A stretch of 64,000 nt of DNA, taken from contig NZ_JBCNJT010000001.1 of NCBI RefSeq assembly GCF_039596395.1, positions 1,647,315 through 1,711,314 on the forward strand, given 5' to 3'. Made by a program: the position numbers and the translations under genes. This document shows positions 25,575-35,500 of this stretch, one piece after another (positions within the stretch are counted from its first letter, which is position 1; every line of letters starts with the position of its first letter). The notes under the pieces are model-generated. The model was not told the origin of the DNA and searched no databases. It saw only the letters and a program-made list of their open reading frames with translations. The stretch comes from Fluviicola sp. Lineage in GTDB: Bacteria; Bacteroidota; Bacteroidia; Flavobacteriales_D; Crocinitomicaceae.

Positions 25575-25609
25575 GAGGGAACACTGCGCCTGAGTTTGTC
25601 GCTAATCGG

Positions 25610-26488
25610 TCAAAGATTGTCGGAGAAAGCTCGTTTTTGCTGCTGGAATTCTTTCGGACTCACCCCGTAAACCTGCTTAAACGACTGCGAAAAGCTGGAA
25701 TGGTTCTCATACCCGACCTTGTAGAACACTTCTCCGGGATGATCGTTCTCCAGCAGGAAGGTTGCGGCCAGTTCCATCTTCTGCTGCAAAAAATACTGGC
25801 GCGGGGTAAGCTGATAGAGTTTTTGGAACCGGCGCTTGAAAGTGGAAACACTCGTGTGGCATAAAAAAGCCAGTTCTTCCAATGTCAGGTTGCTCGTTAT
25901 GTTCTGCTCCACCGCTTTCCGGATTTCCAGGTCGGAATACTCTTCCTGGCTGCGGATTTGAAAGGACAAAAGCTCTTTCGGATAGTTTTCCAGCAGGTAA
26001 AGCATCAATTCTTCGAATTTCAAAGCAATTTTCTGCTCCGAAAGCCCCGGCGTCTCCTGGTTGATAAACTTCAGCGACTGGATGTAATTCCTTATAAACT
26101 CATCCTTTTCAAAAACAACAAAAGGTTTCTTATCCGCTGACAGGTCGGGAGAAATCCTTGAGATCAAAGAGGCATATTTCGTGAAAAACCGTGTTAAAGC
26201 CGCATTCTCAAAGAAGAGCAAAGTACTGCGGTAAGGTCTGTCTTTGGAAAATTTCTCAGACATCAGGCAATTCCCGGAAGAAAGCAGGATGAATTGCGCA
26301 TCGGTAATCGTGGTCCGGCTATTGGCATAATGCACCACTTTCTCTCCCTGTTCCACCAGAGTAATAAGGTTTTGCTGCAGGTCGATGCGGTTCTTCAAAA
26401 CCGGGTTTGTGGAAACATGGTTGAAGAGTCCGAACAGGTTTTCTGCCGGTTTTGCTTCTTGCTGTACCTGTTTTTGCATTTGGGCCAT
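25610..26488 (-). CDS. AraC-family transcriptional regulator
   Basis: 292 residues. The first 180 form an effector domain of the type found in Bacteroidota ExsA-like regulators (LVEQGEKVVHYANSRTTITDAQFILLSSGN). The last 100 carry the two helix-turn-helices: LTLEELAFLCHTSVSTFKRRFQKLY and GEVFYKVGYENHSSFSQSFKQVYGVSPKEF. It probably controls the adjacent PEBP and DinB genes, which are transcribed in the same direction just downstream. It has its own -7 element at 26508-26515. Confidence 0.9.
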   Translation of the reverse strand: MAQMQKQVQQEAKPAENLFGLFNHVSTNPVLKNRIDLQQNLITLVEQGEKVVHYANSRTTITDAQFILLSSGNCLMSEKFSKDRPYRSTLLFFENAALTRFFTKYASLISRISPDLSADKKPFVVFEKDEFIRNYIQSLKFINQETPGLSEQKIALKFEELMLYLLENYPKELLSFQIRSQEEYSDLEIRKAVEQNITSNLTLEELAFLCHTSVSTFKRRFQKLYQLTPRQYFLQQKMELAATFLLENDHPGEVFYKVGYENHSSFSQSFKQVYGVSPKEFQQQKRAFSDNL

Positions 26489-26507
26489 GGATTCACGGTT
26501 TATAAAA

Positions 26508-26515
26508 CAAAGATA
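26508..26515 (-). promoter_or_regulatory. Candidate -7 element of the AraC-family gene
   Basis: Minus-strand TATCTTTG, an exact TAnnTTTG match, 20 bases before the start at 26488. Confidence 0.45.
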
Positions 26516-26603
26516 GGAAAATCCCGCCGCGAATGAGCCGCCCTTCAGGGTATTAAGTCAAGATAAACAACATTTTATTTAACAATTGATTAGTTATTAA
26601 TCA

Positions 26604-26634
26604 TTTTAAAACTAAAATATAATCAGTAATTTTG
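26604..26634 (+). promoter_or_regulatory. Candidate promoter of the radical SAM gene
   Basis: TAATTTTG at 26627-26634 with TTTT at 26604-26607, a 19-base spacing that fits TTTG-N19-TAnnTTTG with one mismatch. The ATG is at 26671. Confidence 0.45.
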
Positions 26635-26670
26635 TTTTTACTTGCTATTGCAAGCATCAAACTAGTAAAT

Positions 26671-27735
26671 ATGTCCGACAATTTTCGTTATAAAAATGGC
26701 CGCGGAGCCCAGGTAAATCCGCACAATCGGTTCTTTTCACAGGAAAAAGGCGATGATTTTGACGATATTGATCCTGCCGAAGAACCGGAATTGCGAACCA
26801 AATTCATCGATGTCCATCCGAAATCGATTGTGAACAAGCTTTCCAGTCCGGATATCGGCATGTACTACTCGCTCAATCCTTACCAGGGATGCGAACACGG
26901 TTGCACCTATTGCTACGCAAGGCCTACACACGAATATTGGGGCTATAGTGCAGGAACGGATTTCGAGCGCATCATTCTCGTGAAGAAAAATGCCCCGCAG
27001 CTTCTGGAAGAAACGCTGAACAAAAAATCATGGAAAGTGCAGACCATCACCATTTCCGGGAATACCGACTGTTACCAGCCCTGCGAACGCGATTACGGGA
27101 TCACGCGAAAACTACTCGAAATCATGCTCAAATACCGGCATCCGGTGGGAATCATCACCAAAAACGCCCTGGTCACCAGGGATCTCGACATCCTGGAAGA
27201 ATTGGCCAGACTGAATTTGGTGTCTGTCAACATCAGTTTAACCAGTTTGAAAGAAGACCTTCGCAGGAAACTGGAACCGCGAACCGCCACCAGCCACAAG
27301 AAACTGGATGCCATTGAAAAACTGACACAACACGGAGTCCCGGTAAATGTACTGATGGCGCCGATTATCCCGGCTTTGAACGACGATGAGATTTTTTCGA
27401 TTGCGGAAGCTGTAGCCAAACGTGGCGCTCTGGGCATGTACCACCAGATTGTGCGGCTCAATGGCCCTAATGGGGAGATTTTTACCGATTGGGTCACCAA
27501 GAATTACCCGGATCGCGCCGAAAAAGTATTGAACCAGTTGCGCGACATGCATGGCGGAAAACTCAATGACAGCCGTTTCGGGGTACGCATGAAAGGCGAA
27601 GGAGTGTATGCCATGAACATCCAGCGACAGGTGCAATTGGCCCGCAAAAAGTTTCTCCCGTCAACACCCTTCCCGCGCCTCCGCACAGACCTGTTCCAAA
27701 TTCCCGATACCAGCGGACAAATGAAATTGTTTTGA
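26671..27735 (+). CDS. PA0069-family radical SAM protein
   Basis: 354 residues from the ATG at 26671; the longer frame back to 26632 begins inside the promoter. NPYQGCEHGCTYCYARP places the [4Fe-4S] cysteines at C74, C78 and C81 (CxxxCxxC), followed by TISGNTDCYQPCERDYGITR, a second conserved Cys-rich turn of this family, and GIITKNALVTRDLDIL and SLTSLKEDLRRKLEPRT in the partial TIM barrel. The family is related to spore photoproduct lyase and is annotated PA0069/Rv2578c; the substrate is not known. It stands alone between the AraC gene and a small membrane protein. Confidence 0.9.
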   Translation: MSDNFRYKNGRGAQVNPHNRFFSQEKGDDFDDIDPAEEPELRTKFIDVHPKSIVNKLSSPDIGMYYSLNPYQGCEHGCTYCYARPTHEYWGYSAGTDFERIILVKKNAPQLLEETLNKKSWKVQTITISGNTDCYQPCERDYGITRKLLEIMLKYRHPVGIITKNALVTRDLDILEELARLNLVSVNISLTSLKEDLRRKLEPRTATSHKKLDAIEKLTQHGVPVNVLMAPIIPALNDDEIFSIAEAVAKRGALGMYHQIVRLNGPNGEIFTDWVTKNYPDRAEKVLNQLRDMHGGKLNDSRFGVRMKGEGVYAMNIQRQVQLARKKFLPSTPFPRLRTDLFQIPDTSGQMKLF

Positions 27736-27830
27736 GAAACTCAAAAGTACCCTGAAATCTGAGGATTATTTAAAATGTACACAGATCGTAAGGACCTGGA
27801 ACAATCAGATGACAATGCTAGCAACCCATT

Positions 27831-27859
27831 ATCTGCGTTAATCTGCGCCATCTGCGTGA
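27831..27859. repeat. ATCTGCG-type dispersed repeat, copy 2
   Basis: ATCTGCGTTAATCTGCGCC followed by ATCTGCGTG; three tandem ATCTGCG blocks in the 217-base spacer behind the radical SAM gene. Confidence 0.65.
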
Positions 27860-27900
27860 AAAAAAGATTCGTAGCATATAAGATAGAAAATCTCCAAAAC

Positions 27901-27932
27901 AAAAAAAGGAACCTGCCGCAGCAAATTCCTTT
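27901..27932 (-). terminator. Terminator of the small membrane-protein gene
   Basis: Read on the minus strand: AAAGGAA, loop, TTCCTTTTTTT. Located 20 bases beyond the stop at 27953. Confidence 0.55.
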
Positions 27933-27952
27933 CTTGATTAATTCTTAAACAA

Positions 27953-28342
27953 TTAAACAGTTGCATCCAATAGATCGGATGTTTCTGCCTTTTTAGATCC
28001 AATTGCTCCTGAACCATATTCTTTACGAAGGAAATCTGCAACATTGTCACGCAATTTCACTTGTTTCGGCTTGAAAGCAGTTAAAAACACGATGAACGGG
28101 ATCAAAACTCCCAAAAGAAGGATAGACAACGCAAAAAGCATTTGCCCTCCCATAGTAGGAAATGTCTCAGTTAAACGCACAAATCCCTTTTTCTCACCAA
28201 AAATCTGTGCACCTGCAATTTTACCTTCTCCGATGATCAAAACTTTCGGACCTCTGAATTTTACAGTGTATTCAGGAAATGCAGCTTCCAGTTTTGGCTT
28301 TAATTCAGCCAATGTATACGGCTGTTCCACTTTTACTTTCAT
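27953..28342 (-). CDS. Small single-span membrane protein
   Basis: 129 residues from the ATG at 28342; an upstream in-frame start adds an unlikely segment. Residues 1-60 (YTLAELKPKLEAAFPEYTVKFRGPKVLIIGEGKIAGAQI) look like a small alpha/beta domain, residues about 70-92 (LFALSILLLGVLIPFIVFL) span the membrane, and a charged tail (QVKLRDNVADFLRKEYG) follows. I recognise no family. Monocistronic, with its own terminator. Confidence 0.65.
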   Translation of the reverse strand: MKVKVEQPYTLAELKPKLEAAFPEYTVKFRGPKVLIIGEGKIAGAQIFGEKKGFVRLTETFPTMGGQMLFALSILLLGVLIPFIVFLTAFKPKQVKLRDNVADFLRKEYGSGAIGSKKAETSDLLDATV

Positions 28343-28517
28343 AGTAATCAGTTTTAGTTTGACGGGACTAAAATAACACCTTTTTTTAAATGAGGAAGGA
28401 GTTTGAAATGAATATGGAAAGATCATGCCTTTGCAAACTATCCCGTACTAATGCATTTCACTTCTTCTCACATATGTAAAACAACCAACCGGTTCCGGCC
28501 TCCAAAAAGAAAGAAAA

Positions 28518-28572
28518 ACGGGTCATATACGGGTCAAGTACGGATCAAGTATGGGTCAAGTACGGGTATAGT
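28518..28572. repeat. Five imperfect 11-bp tandem repeats
   Basis: Units ACGGGTCATAT, ACGGGTCAAGT, ACGGATCAAGT, ATGGGTCAAGT, ACGGGTATAGT, head to tail. They lie in the 563-base non-coding region (28343-28905) before the M1 peptidase gene, which otherwise holds only the heptamer array and AT-rich sequence. Confidence 0.85.
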
Positions 28573-28811
28573 ATCAAAACGTTATTTATGCAACATTTCA
28601 GCTTATTTCTAACAATTCTGAACAGTCGGCTGAAAATCCCGTTCCCACTGGGATTATCAAAACCAGTAATCATAAAACCAGCGCACCGAAAAAATCAAAA
28701 AAGAGAATAAATCGGCCAAACAGGCAAAAATCCCCTCTTCACCAACCCGCTCCTTCATTTCCCATAAGTGTAAAAACAAATTTTAGTAAAAACACATCAT
28801 TACAATTTCAA

Positions 28812-28874
28812 AATTCGTAATTCGTAATTCGTAATTCGTAATTCGTAATTCGTAATTCGTAATTCGTAATTCAT
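28812..28874. repeat. Heptanucleotide microsatellite (AATTCGT)n
   Basis: Eight perfect copies of AATTCGT (28812-28867) plus a ninth copy, AATTCAT. It ends 31 bases before the ATG of the M1 peptidase gene and immediately before a TATCTTTA -7-like element (28879-28886), so it occupies the place of the -33 region. Confidence 0.95.
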
Positions 28875-28905
28875 TCCCTATCTTTATCCTCCATTCTCGA
28901 AAACT

Positions 28906-31269
28906 ATGAAACATTCTGTTGCTCAATGCTTTTTTCACCTCCTGGTACTTGCTGCCGGCCTGTTGAATACCGCTTTTGCCCAAACATCCTTTCCGTATGA
29001 TACGCGAAGTGACAGTATTGCGATCAAACACTACAAGGTACACCTGGATTTACGTGATTTTAGCACCTTCATACTAAAAGGCCATACCGAAATCGGCTTC
29101 AAACCGCTGGTGAATAACATCACAGAGATCAGGCTGGACTTGATGGGACCGGCCGTAGACAGCGTCCGCGATGCAAACGGGAATAACCTCACCTTCACTC
29201 CCGCCCCGCTTGGGTTCAAAGTAAACCTGGGAGCAACCTACAATGCCGGTGATTCTACTTCCATCAAAGTGTTCTACCACGGCACAACAGTTCAGGATCC
29301 CACATTCGGAGGGTTTTATTTCAATTCCGCGTATGCTTACAACGTGGGCGTTTCATTGGACGACATTCCGCACAACTATGGAAAAACCTGGTTCCCGTGT
29401 TTCGATAATTTCACCACACGTTCTACCTACGACCTGTTTGTAACCACCCTTCCTGCCCACGATGCAGCTTGCGGCGGTGTTTTCCAGGGAACTGTCATCA
29501 ATCCGGATTTATCGGAAACACACCACTGGAAAGTGTTCCAGTCCATTCCTTCTTACCTGATCTCAGTTGCCGTATCCAATTACGTATTTGTAAACAGCAC
29601 GTTCACGAATTACCAAAACGATCCCGTTCCGGTAAAATTGGCTGCACATGCTTCGGATACCACGCAAATGAAAAATTCATTCGCCAACCTGGAAAATGCA
29701 TTCGACATTTTTGAGAATAAATTCGGGCCGTACCGCTGGGATCGCGTGGGCTACGTTTTGGTACCAATGACTGCCGGTGCTATGGAACATGCCATGAACA
29801 TCGCTTACCCGGAAGTGATCGCTGACGGGAGTTTATCGTACCAGTCCATCATGGCGCACGAACTGTCGCATCACTGGTGGGGCGATTTGGTAACCTGCCG
29901 CACTGCAGAAGATATGTGGATCAACGAAGGAAGCGCCGCTTATTGCGAATACGTTTTCAAGGAAGGCCTCACCAACCGGGCAAACTACGAAGCTGCGGTG
30001 AGGAATGAGCACAAAAACCTGCTTCGCACCTGCCACATGGACGACGATGGCTACTGGCCGCTTTCGGGAGTGCCACAGGAACACACGTACGGGAACACTA
30101 CTTATTTGAAAGGCGCCGACGTCATCCACACGCTTAGGGGCTACCTCGGAGATTCCTTATTCTTCAACGGTTTGAAAGAATTATTGGAACAAAATAAATT
30201 CTCAGACATCGATGCGATCGAATACCGCGACGACCTGAGCGCGATTACCGGATTCAACCTCGACAACTTCTTCAAAGACTGGATCTTCCAGGGAGGATGG
30301 CCGCATGTTTCGATCGACTCATTGACCGTGGTTCAGAACGGCGCGCAGCACGATGTAACCGTTCATCTGAAGCAGAAACTGGTTGGACGAACGAATTACA
30401 GCAACCAGGTTCCGTTAACTCTGACCCTGCGCGACGATAACTGGAACACCTTCGAAACGAAAATCCACTCGTCAGGGATGAACAATACCGTAACGGTTTC
30501 CGTTCCTTTCATTCCGACTTTCGGTTACCTGAACCGCGATGAATTGATCTCGCATGCAGTAACCGCGACATACAATACTTTTAACACAACCGGTACCAAA
30601 AACCTGGCGCATTCCAACCTGACACTGCAAATTCAGAACATCAGTGATTCTGCGTTCGTGTTGGTGGAACACAACTGGGCCGCTCCCGACCCGATTATTC
30701 ACTGGGAAAACGGGAACCTGATCTCTACACAGCGTTATTGGCGCATCGACGGGATTTGGAATGCAGGTTTCAATACCAATGCGACTTTCCGTTACAGCGG
30801 CCAGCTGACCGGTGGAAATGCTTACCTCGACCATTTACTGATCACCGGAACGGAAGACAGCCTGATCCTGCTTTACCGCCCCGACCGTTCGGCAGATTGG
30901 ATCGAATTCCCGACTTATACCAAGAATTTCGGAAATGTAACCGACAAAACCGGTTCGTTCAATGTAACCAATCTTCTGAAAGGAGAATATGCTATAGGAA
31001 TGAAAGCGGACAACCTGGCTGTGAACGAACTGGAGGCTGGAAATGTGTCGCTTTACCCGAATCCCGCAAACGGCTTTGTTTCTGTTGAAAGCAAGGTGAC
31101 TACGGATAAAATCGTGGTGAGCGACATGATGGGAAAAGTGGTCGAACAACGTTTAAACACCGGCAAAACGGCTGATTTCACAACCTCTTCCTGGAAAAAA
31201 GGAACTTACTGGATCACAGGCTACAACCAGGATAAATCGGTGTTCCGCAAGTTACTGGTAGTTCAATAA
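28906..31269 (+). CDS. Secreted M1-family metallopeptidase with T9SS type A signal
   Basis: 787 residues. Signal peptide to AFAQ (about 26). The N-terminal beta saddle is followed by the catalytic domain with GAMEH (291-295; Asn of the usual GAMEN is His, as in some other M1 branches) and the zinc site HELSH-x18-E (His318, Glu319, His322, Glu341). C-terminal beta-sandwich and then a Por-secretion domain: VSLYPNPANGFVSVES, VVSDMMGKVVEQ, KGTYWITGYNQD. It should be an aminopeptidase acting on extracellular peptides, exported through T9SS. The microsatellite directly upstream could change its expression. The gene at 31286 follows after 16 bases and is probably cotranscribed. Confidence 0.92.
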   Translation: MKHSVAQCFFHLLVLAAGLLNTAFAQTSFPYDTRSDSIAIKHYKVHLDLRDFSTFILKGHTEIGFKPLVNNITEIRLDLMGPAVDSVRDANGNNLTFTPAPLGFKVNLGATYNAGDSTSIKVFYHGTTVQDPTFGGFYFNSAYAYNVGVSLDDIPHNYGKTWFPCFDNFTTRSTYDLFVTTLPAHDAACGGVFQGTVINPDLSETHHWKVFQSIPSYLISVAVSNYVFVNSTFTNYQNDPVPVKLAAHASDTTQMKNSFANLENAFDIFENKFGPYRWDRVGYVLVPMTAGAMEHAMNIAYPEVIADGSLSYQSIMAHELSHHWWGDLVTCRTAEDMWINEGSAAYCEYVFKEGLTNRANYEAAVRNEHKNLLRTCHMDDDGYWPLSGVPQEHTYGNTTYLKGADVIHTLRGYLGDSLFFNGLKELLEQNKFSDIDAIEYRDDLSAITGFNLDNFFKDWIFQGGWPHVSIDSLTVVQNGAQHDVTVHLKQKLVGRTNYSNQVPLTLTLRDDNWNTFETKIHSSGMNNTVTVSVPFIPTFGYLNRDELISHAVTATYNTFNTTGTKNLAHSNLTLQIQNISDSAFVLVEHNWAAPDPIIHWENGNLISTQRYWRIDGIWNAGFNTNATFRYSGQLTGGNAYLDHLLITGTEDSLILLYRPDRSADWIEFPTYTKNFGNVTDKTGSFNVTNLLKGEYAIGMKADNLAVNELEAGNVSLYPNPANGFVSVESKVTTDKIVVSDMMGKVVEQRLNTGKTADFTTSSWKKGTYWITGYNQDKSVFRKLLVVQ

Positions 31270-31285
31270 CTCACTTTAAAACGAT

Positions 31286-32221
31286 ATGAAACAACTAGTT
31301 ATAACTCTTTTAGTAGCGGCTTTTCTTCCGGGTGGTAAATCCCTGGCACAGAACAAGGGCAATATCATTCCGGAAGTCGGGATCCAGACGGATTATGTCG
31401 AAAACGGCGTGAAAGGTTTCCGCATTCTGGTGAATTGTGATTACAACGTGCTCCGGAAAAAATACACTTCCGACAGTTTATTCGAAAGAGCCCTGACAAA
31501 TGCCAAATTCGCGTTCAAACTGAGTATTTACCAGGATTCGAACCAGGTTCAACCTGCCTTCGGGTACCAGAAAGCTTTGGCCAAAGGCGATGTGATCGAT
31601 ATCCGTATCAGCTGCAATCCGTTTTCAATGAACGAAAAGACCGCTAAGATCAGCAATACGGTCTTCATTCCCTACGCAGGCCTCAAACTGAAAGAAGGAA
31701 AACAAAACCTGATGGTTTCAGCGGATCTGACAGGAAAAGACGGGTTCAACAATTCCTATAAACAAAACACGAAATCGGCCCTTTTCAGTTTTAATAAACC
31801 GCTTACGAAAATCTTTGAATGCAGCCTGGATTCCCTGGTAGTAAAAACATTGGATAACAACGGCCAGGCCTGGGACCACGATTTGTTCGGAACAGATGCG
31901 CCCGACCTGGATTTCTCGCTCAAAATGGGCGACCTGGAAGTCGGGAATGTGCATAAAGGCAACAACTACAAAATCGCATTCCCCGAAAAACCGCGGATCT
32001 TCCGTTTCCTGGTTTCTGAAAACGATGAAGTCACTATTTTTCTCACAGATACCGACGATGTATTCCACGATCCTATTGCCAGCTGGCGTTTCGACACTTC
32101 CAACATGAAAGAAGGAACTGTTTACGAACAAAAGGAAAACAAGCAAAATATGAAAGCCTTCAGTTTCAAATGCAAGGTCGGGAAGATTACCAACCAAAAA
32201 GAACTGGATTCATCAAAATAA
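31286..32221 (+). CDS. Exported protein of unknown function, C2-like C-terminal part
   Basis: 311 residues with a signal peptide (MKQLVITLLVAAFLPGGKSLAQ) and no lipobox. The first 170 residues are beta-rich and unrecognised. The C-terminal part AWDHDLFGTDAPDLDFSLKMGD ... VSENDEVTIFLTDTDDVFHDPIASW has the Asp-rich spaced loops of C2-type calcium-binding sandwiches; this is by eye only. It lacks a T9SS tail, so it should be periplasmic. It is placed directly behind the M1 peptidase gene, suggesting a joint role. Confidence 0.65.
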   Translation: MKQLVITLLVAAFLPGGKSLAQNKGNIIPEVGIQTDYVENGVKGFRILVNCDYNVLRKKYTSDSLFERALTNAKFAFKLSIYQDSNQVQPAFGYQKALAKGDVIDIRISCNPFSMNEKTAKISNTVFIPYAGLKLKEGKQNLMVSADLTGKDGFNNSYKQNTKSALFSFNKPLTKIFECSLDSLVVKTLDNNGQAWDHDLFGTDAPDLDFSLKMGDLEVGNVHKGNNYKIAFPEKPRIFRFLVSENDEVTIFLTDTDDVFHDPIASWRFDTSNMKEGTVYEQKENKQNMKAFSFKCKVGKITNQKELDSSK

Positions 32222-32330
32222 ATATTGAAAGGAAAACAATGTGAATTCAAAGCATTCCAATTCCTCTTTCGTGATATAACGATATACTGAAATCATGATA
32301 TCATGTTTTCACAAAACTGATCGAACAAAA

Positions 32331-32362
32331 AACCGCCTGTCTCCGGAAGAAACAGACGGTTC
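32331..32362 (+). terminator. Terminator after the M1 peptidase unit
   Basis: AACCGCCTGT, loop, AACAGACGGTTCTATT; one mismatch in the stem. Confidence 0.55.
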
Positions 32363-32379
32363 TATTATTTTATTCGTCT

Positions 32380-32527
32380 AAAGCTAAAGAAACTTGAACT
32401 CTTGAACTTTTAAACCTTCGAAGCTCGCAACGCTTATGCTGAAGCTTCAGCGAAGGCACAGAGCGAAGAAGATTTTGAACTTTTTGAACTTTTAAACTCT
32501 TTGAACTTTTAAATCAGCCGCGGCTGA
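32380..32527. repeat. GAACTTTT-rich spacer with two palindromes
   Basis: (T)TGAACTTTTAAA occurs four to five times between 32393 and 32512, interrupted by GCTTATGCTGAAGCTTCAGCG, whose CTGAAGCTTCAG (32439-32450) is a palindrome. TCAGCCGCGGCTGA (32514-32527) is a second palindrome, eleven bases beyond the stop of the adhesin gene and possibly its terminator. Confidence 0.65.
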
Positions 32528-32537
32528 AATTTCTAAT

Positions 32538-35500
32538 TTATTGCAGCTTATTCACGTGCCCTAAGAACTGCTCGCTCTTATTCTTCAATCCGTCTTTCAC
32601 ATCGATCTTCCAGGTGTAAGTTCCGTCTTTCACGAATTCACCATGATAAGTTCCGTCCCATCCGAAGTCCGGGTCGTGGGATTCGAAGATCAACTCACCC
32701 CAGCGGTTAAAGATCATCAGGTTGTAATCATCGATCTGGCGGTCTTTGGAGAAAACCGGTTTGAATTGGTTATTAAACTCGTCACCGTCCGGGGTAAAGG
32801 TATTCGGCACCCAAACCAGGAAGTCGCCATAGAACTTGATCGGTTTGCAGATAGAATCCGCACAGCCATATTCCGAAATCACCAGCAAACAAACATTGAT
32901 CGTTTGGTCCGGATCTACCCCATAGAATGTATGTGACGGGTTCTCCGCTGTCGATGTTCCGAAAGAAGTTCCGAAAGTCCAGTCGTAAGTTGTTGCCCCG
33001 TAAGAAGTATTCGTGAAATGAACGGTGTTGTCCAATTCTGTCGGTAATTGAGGATTGTAGGTAAAGTTCGCAACCGGGTTGTCGTAAACACAAACCGCAG
33101 AAGGGAACGTTCCCGTAACCGGGCAACCGTCAGTTGTCGATCCTGTGAAAACCACATCGTAACATCCCGGATTTGTAAAGGTCGCATTTAAGCTTCCGCA
33201 GCCATTGAATGTTTGTCCGTCGGAGAAAGTCCAGGTACAATTCTGAAGATTCGTAATGGACGGATCATTCGAGAAAGTAACATTCAGCGGAGTACATCCC
33301 TGCTGTGAGTTCGTTACGAACTGAGCCACCGGAACTGCGTAGAAATTCACCTGTACATTCGTATCCACGGTCACACATACATCCGAAACACTCACATTGT
33401 AAAGCGTTGCAGCAGTCGGCGTTACTGTAACCTGGTTCAGGGTATCGGTTGGAGAAGTACTCCACTGATAAGAATAGGCCGGAGCTCCATCTGTTACATT
33501 CACGCTCAGTACCAGGCTGCTTCCTGCACAAATCGATGTATCACCCGTGATGCTGAAAGCAAGTACCGGAAGCATGGTCAAATGCACAGAATCAGGTGCA
33601 GCTGTCGTACAACCGTTTTGGTCAACCACAGAAACCGTGTAGGTTTGCGGCGTACTTTGGATCACATCCTGGGTTTGTCCCACAAATCCGTTGCTCCAGG
33701 TATACGTATATGGTGCTGTTCCACCGAAAGCAATTGCATAAAGCGGCATCGTATCGGCTGTACACATCAAACTGTCTGCTGAAGCGAACAACTGAACAGG
33801 AAGCGGCTGTGCAACTGCCACCGAACCGGTAGCAATACAACCGGCAGCATTCGTTGCCTGTACCAGGTAAGCTTGTGCACACAAGGAACCCAATGTATTG
33901 GAAGGCCCGAAAGTAGCTCCGTTGTTGAAGCTGTAAGAAACTGCTCCTGCGGCATGAATCGTGGCAGTACCGTCACAAAACGTATTACAGGTTGCATCCG
34001 TATGGGTAATCGAATCAATCACGAATTCAGCAGGATTAGCAATCACATAGGTTGTATCGAAAGAACAGTTGTTCGCATCCGTAACTTCCAGCGTATAATT
34101 CCCGGCACATAAATTCGGATTGGTATTGGAAGCTCCCGTTACCCCGTCCCAGTGATACGTATAATTCAATGTTCCACCTGTTGCGGTTGCCACTGCAGAA
34201 CCATTGCAGAAGTTGTAACAAGTCGGATCCGTCAGGTTCAAAGTAGCTGTCAGCAAAGCAGGCTGTGTCAATACTTCAGCTCCTGTAGCCTGACAGTTAT
34301 GGTCATCACGTACTATGATGTTGTAGTTTCCTGCAGCAAGCAATTGTGCCGTAGACACCAAACCGAAAGTCAAACCACCATCGTAGGAATATTCAAAAGG
34401 ACCTGTTCCTCCCTGAACCGTTACCGTGATTTGCCCCGATTGGTTCTGGAAACAAGTCAGGTTCGTTGCAGCCGATGTAAACACCAAAGTATCCGGCTGG
34501 TCGATAACAATGTTCAAAGTATCCTTACAAGTATTGGCATCCGTAATGATCACATCATAAGTTCCCGCACACAAACCGTTGAATGTGTTGGCTGCCTGGG
34601 AAACACCGTTGAGCTCGTAGGTCAAAGCTCCTGTTCCTCCAAGTGCACTTACGTTCGCAACCCCATCACACACGCTGTAACAAGACGGTTCAGTTACATA
34701 AACTCCTGAAATAACCGGTGAAGCCATGTTTACAATGGTTACGATCGAATCGACACCGCATCCGTTGGCGTCTTCTGCTTCCAGCGGATAATCCGTAGCA
34801 GCCAGTCCGCTGAATACGTTTGTGGTAGTGAAAGTTCCTCCGCCGTCAATACTGTAATTGTATGGCATGGTTCCACCCGCTAAACTCATATCGATTTCTC
34901 CGTTTGAGTCTCCACAGGTTGAAGGTGTCAGGGTAACAGTTAAATTCACTCCGGCCGGTGACCCGATAGTGGTATTCACCGTATCGGAACAGTTGTTGAA
35001 ATCAGTAACGATCAAATCATATCCGCCTGCACAAAGGTTGTTGAACAATCCGTTTACGTTAAAAATAATCCCGCCGTCAACACTGAACAGGTAATTCACA
35101 GTTCCTCCTGTACCGGATCCTGTTATAATTCCGTCACAAGCGTTGTTACACAATACGTCTGTTGGAGTTGCTGCCGCTACCAGCAAAGCCGGTTGGGTCA
35201 AAGTGATCGTGGTATCCTGTAAACAACCTTCCTGGTCCATTACAGCCACGTTATAAGTCTGTGCCGATAAATTCAGGAATGAACTGCTGGCAAAAAAAGT
35301 TCCTCCGCTATCAATCGAAAACTGGTAACCGGAATTTCCACCCGTTGCACCCAATTGAATGAATCCGCTGTTATTGGCAAAACAAGTCAGGTCGACTTTA
35401 TTATTCGTAATCTCAATCGGAAGTGGCTGCGTAATCGTTTCAGATCCGAACTCCATACATCCGTTGACATCTGTTATCGCTAAATCATAAGTTGCAACAG

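Noticed and set aside
28518-28874. CRISPR-like array
   Set aside because: Units of 11 and 7 bases are contiguous, without spacers and without cas genes.
28783-29043. Minus-strand frame containing NYELRITNYELRIT
   Set aside because: It is the translation of the AATTCGT microsatellite, not a gene.
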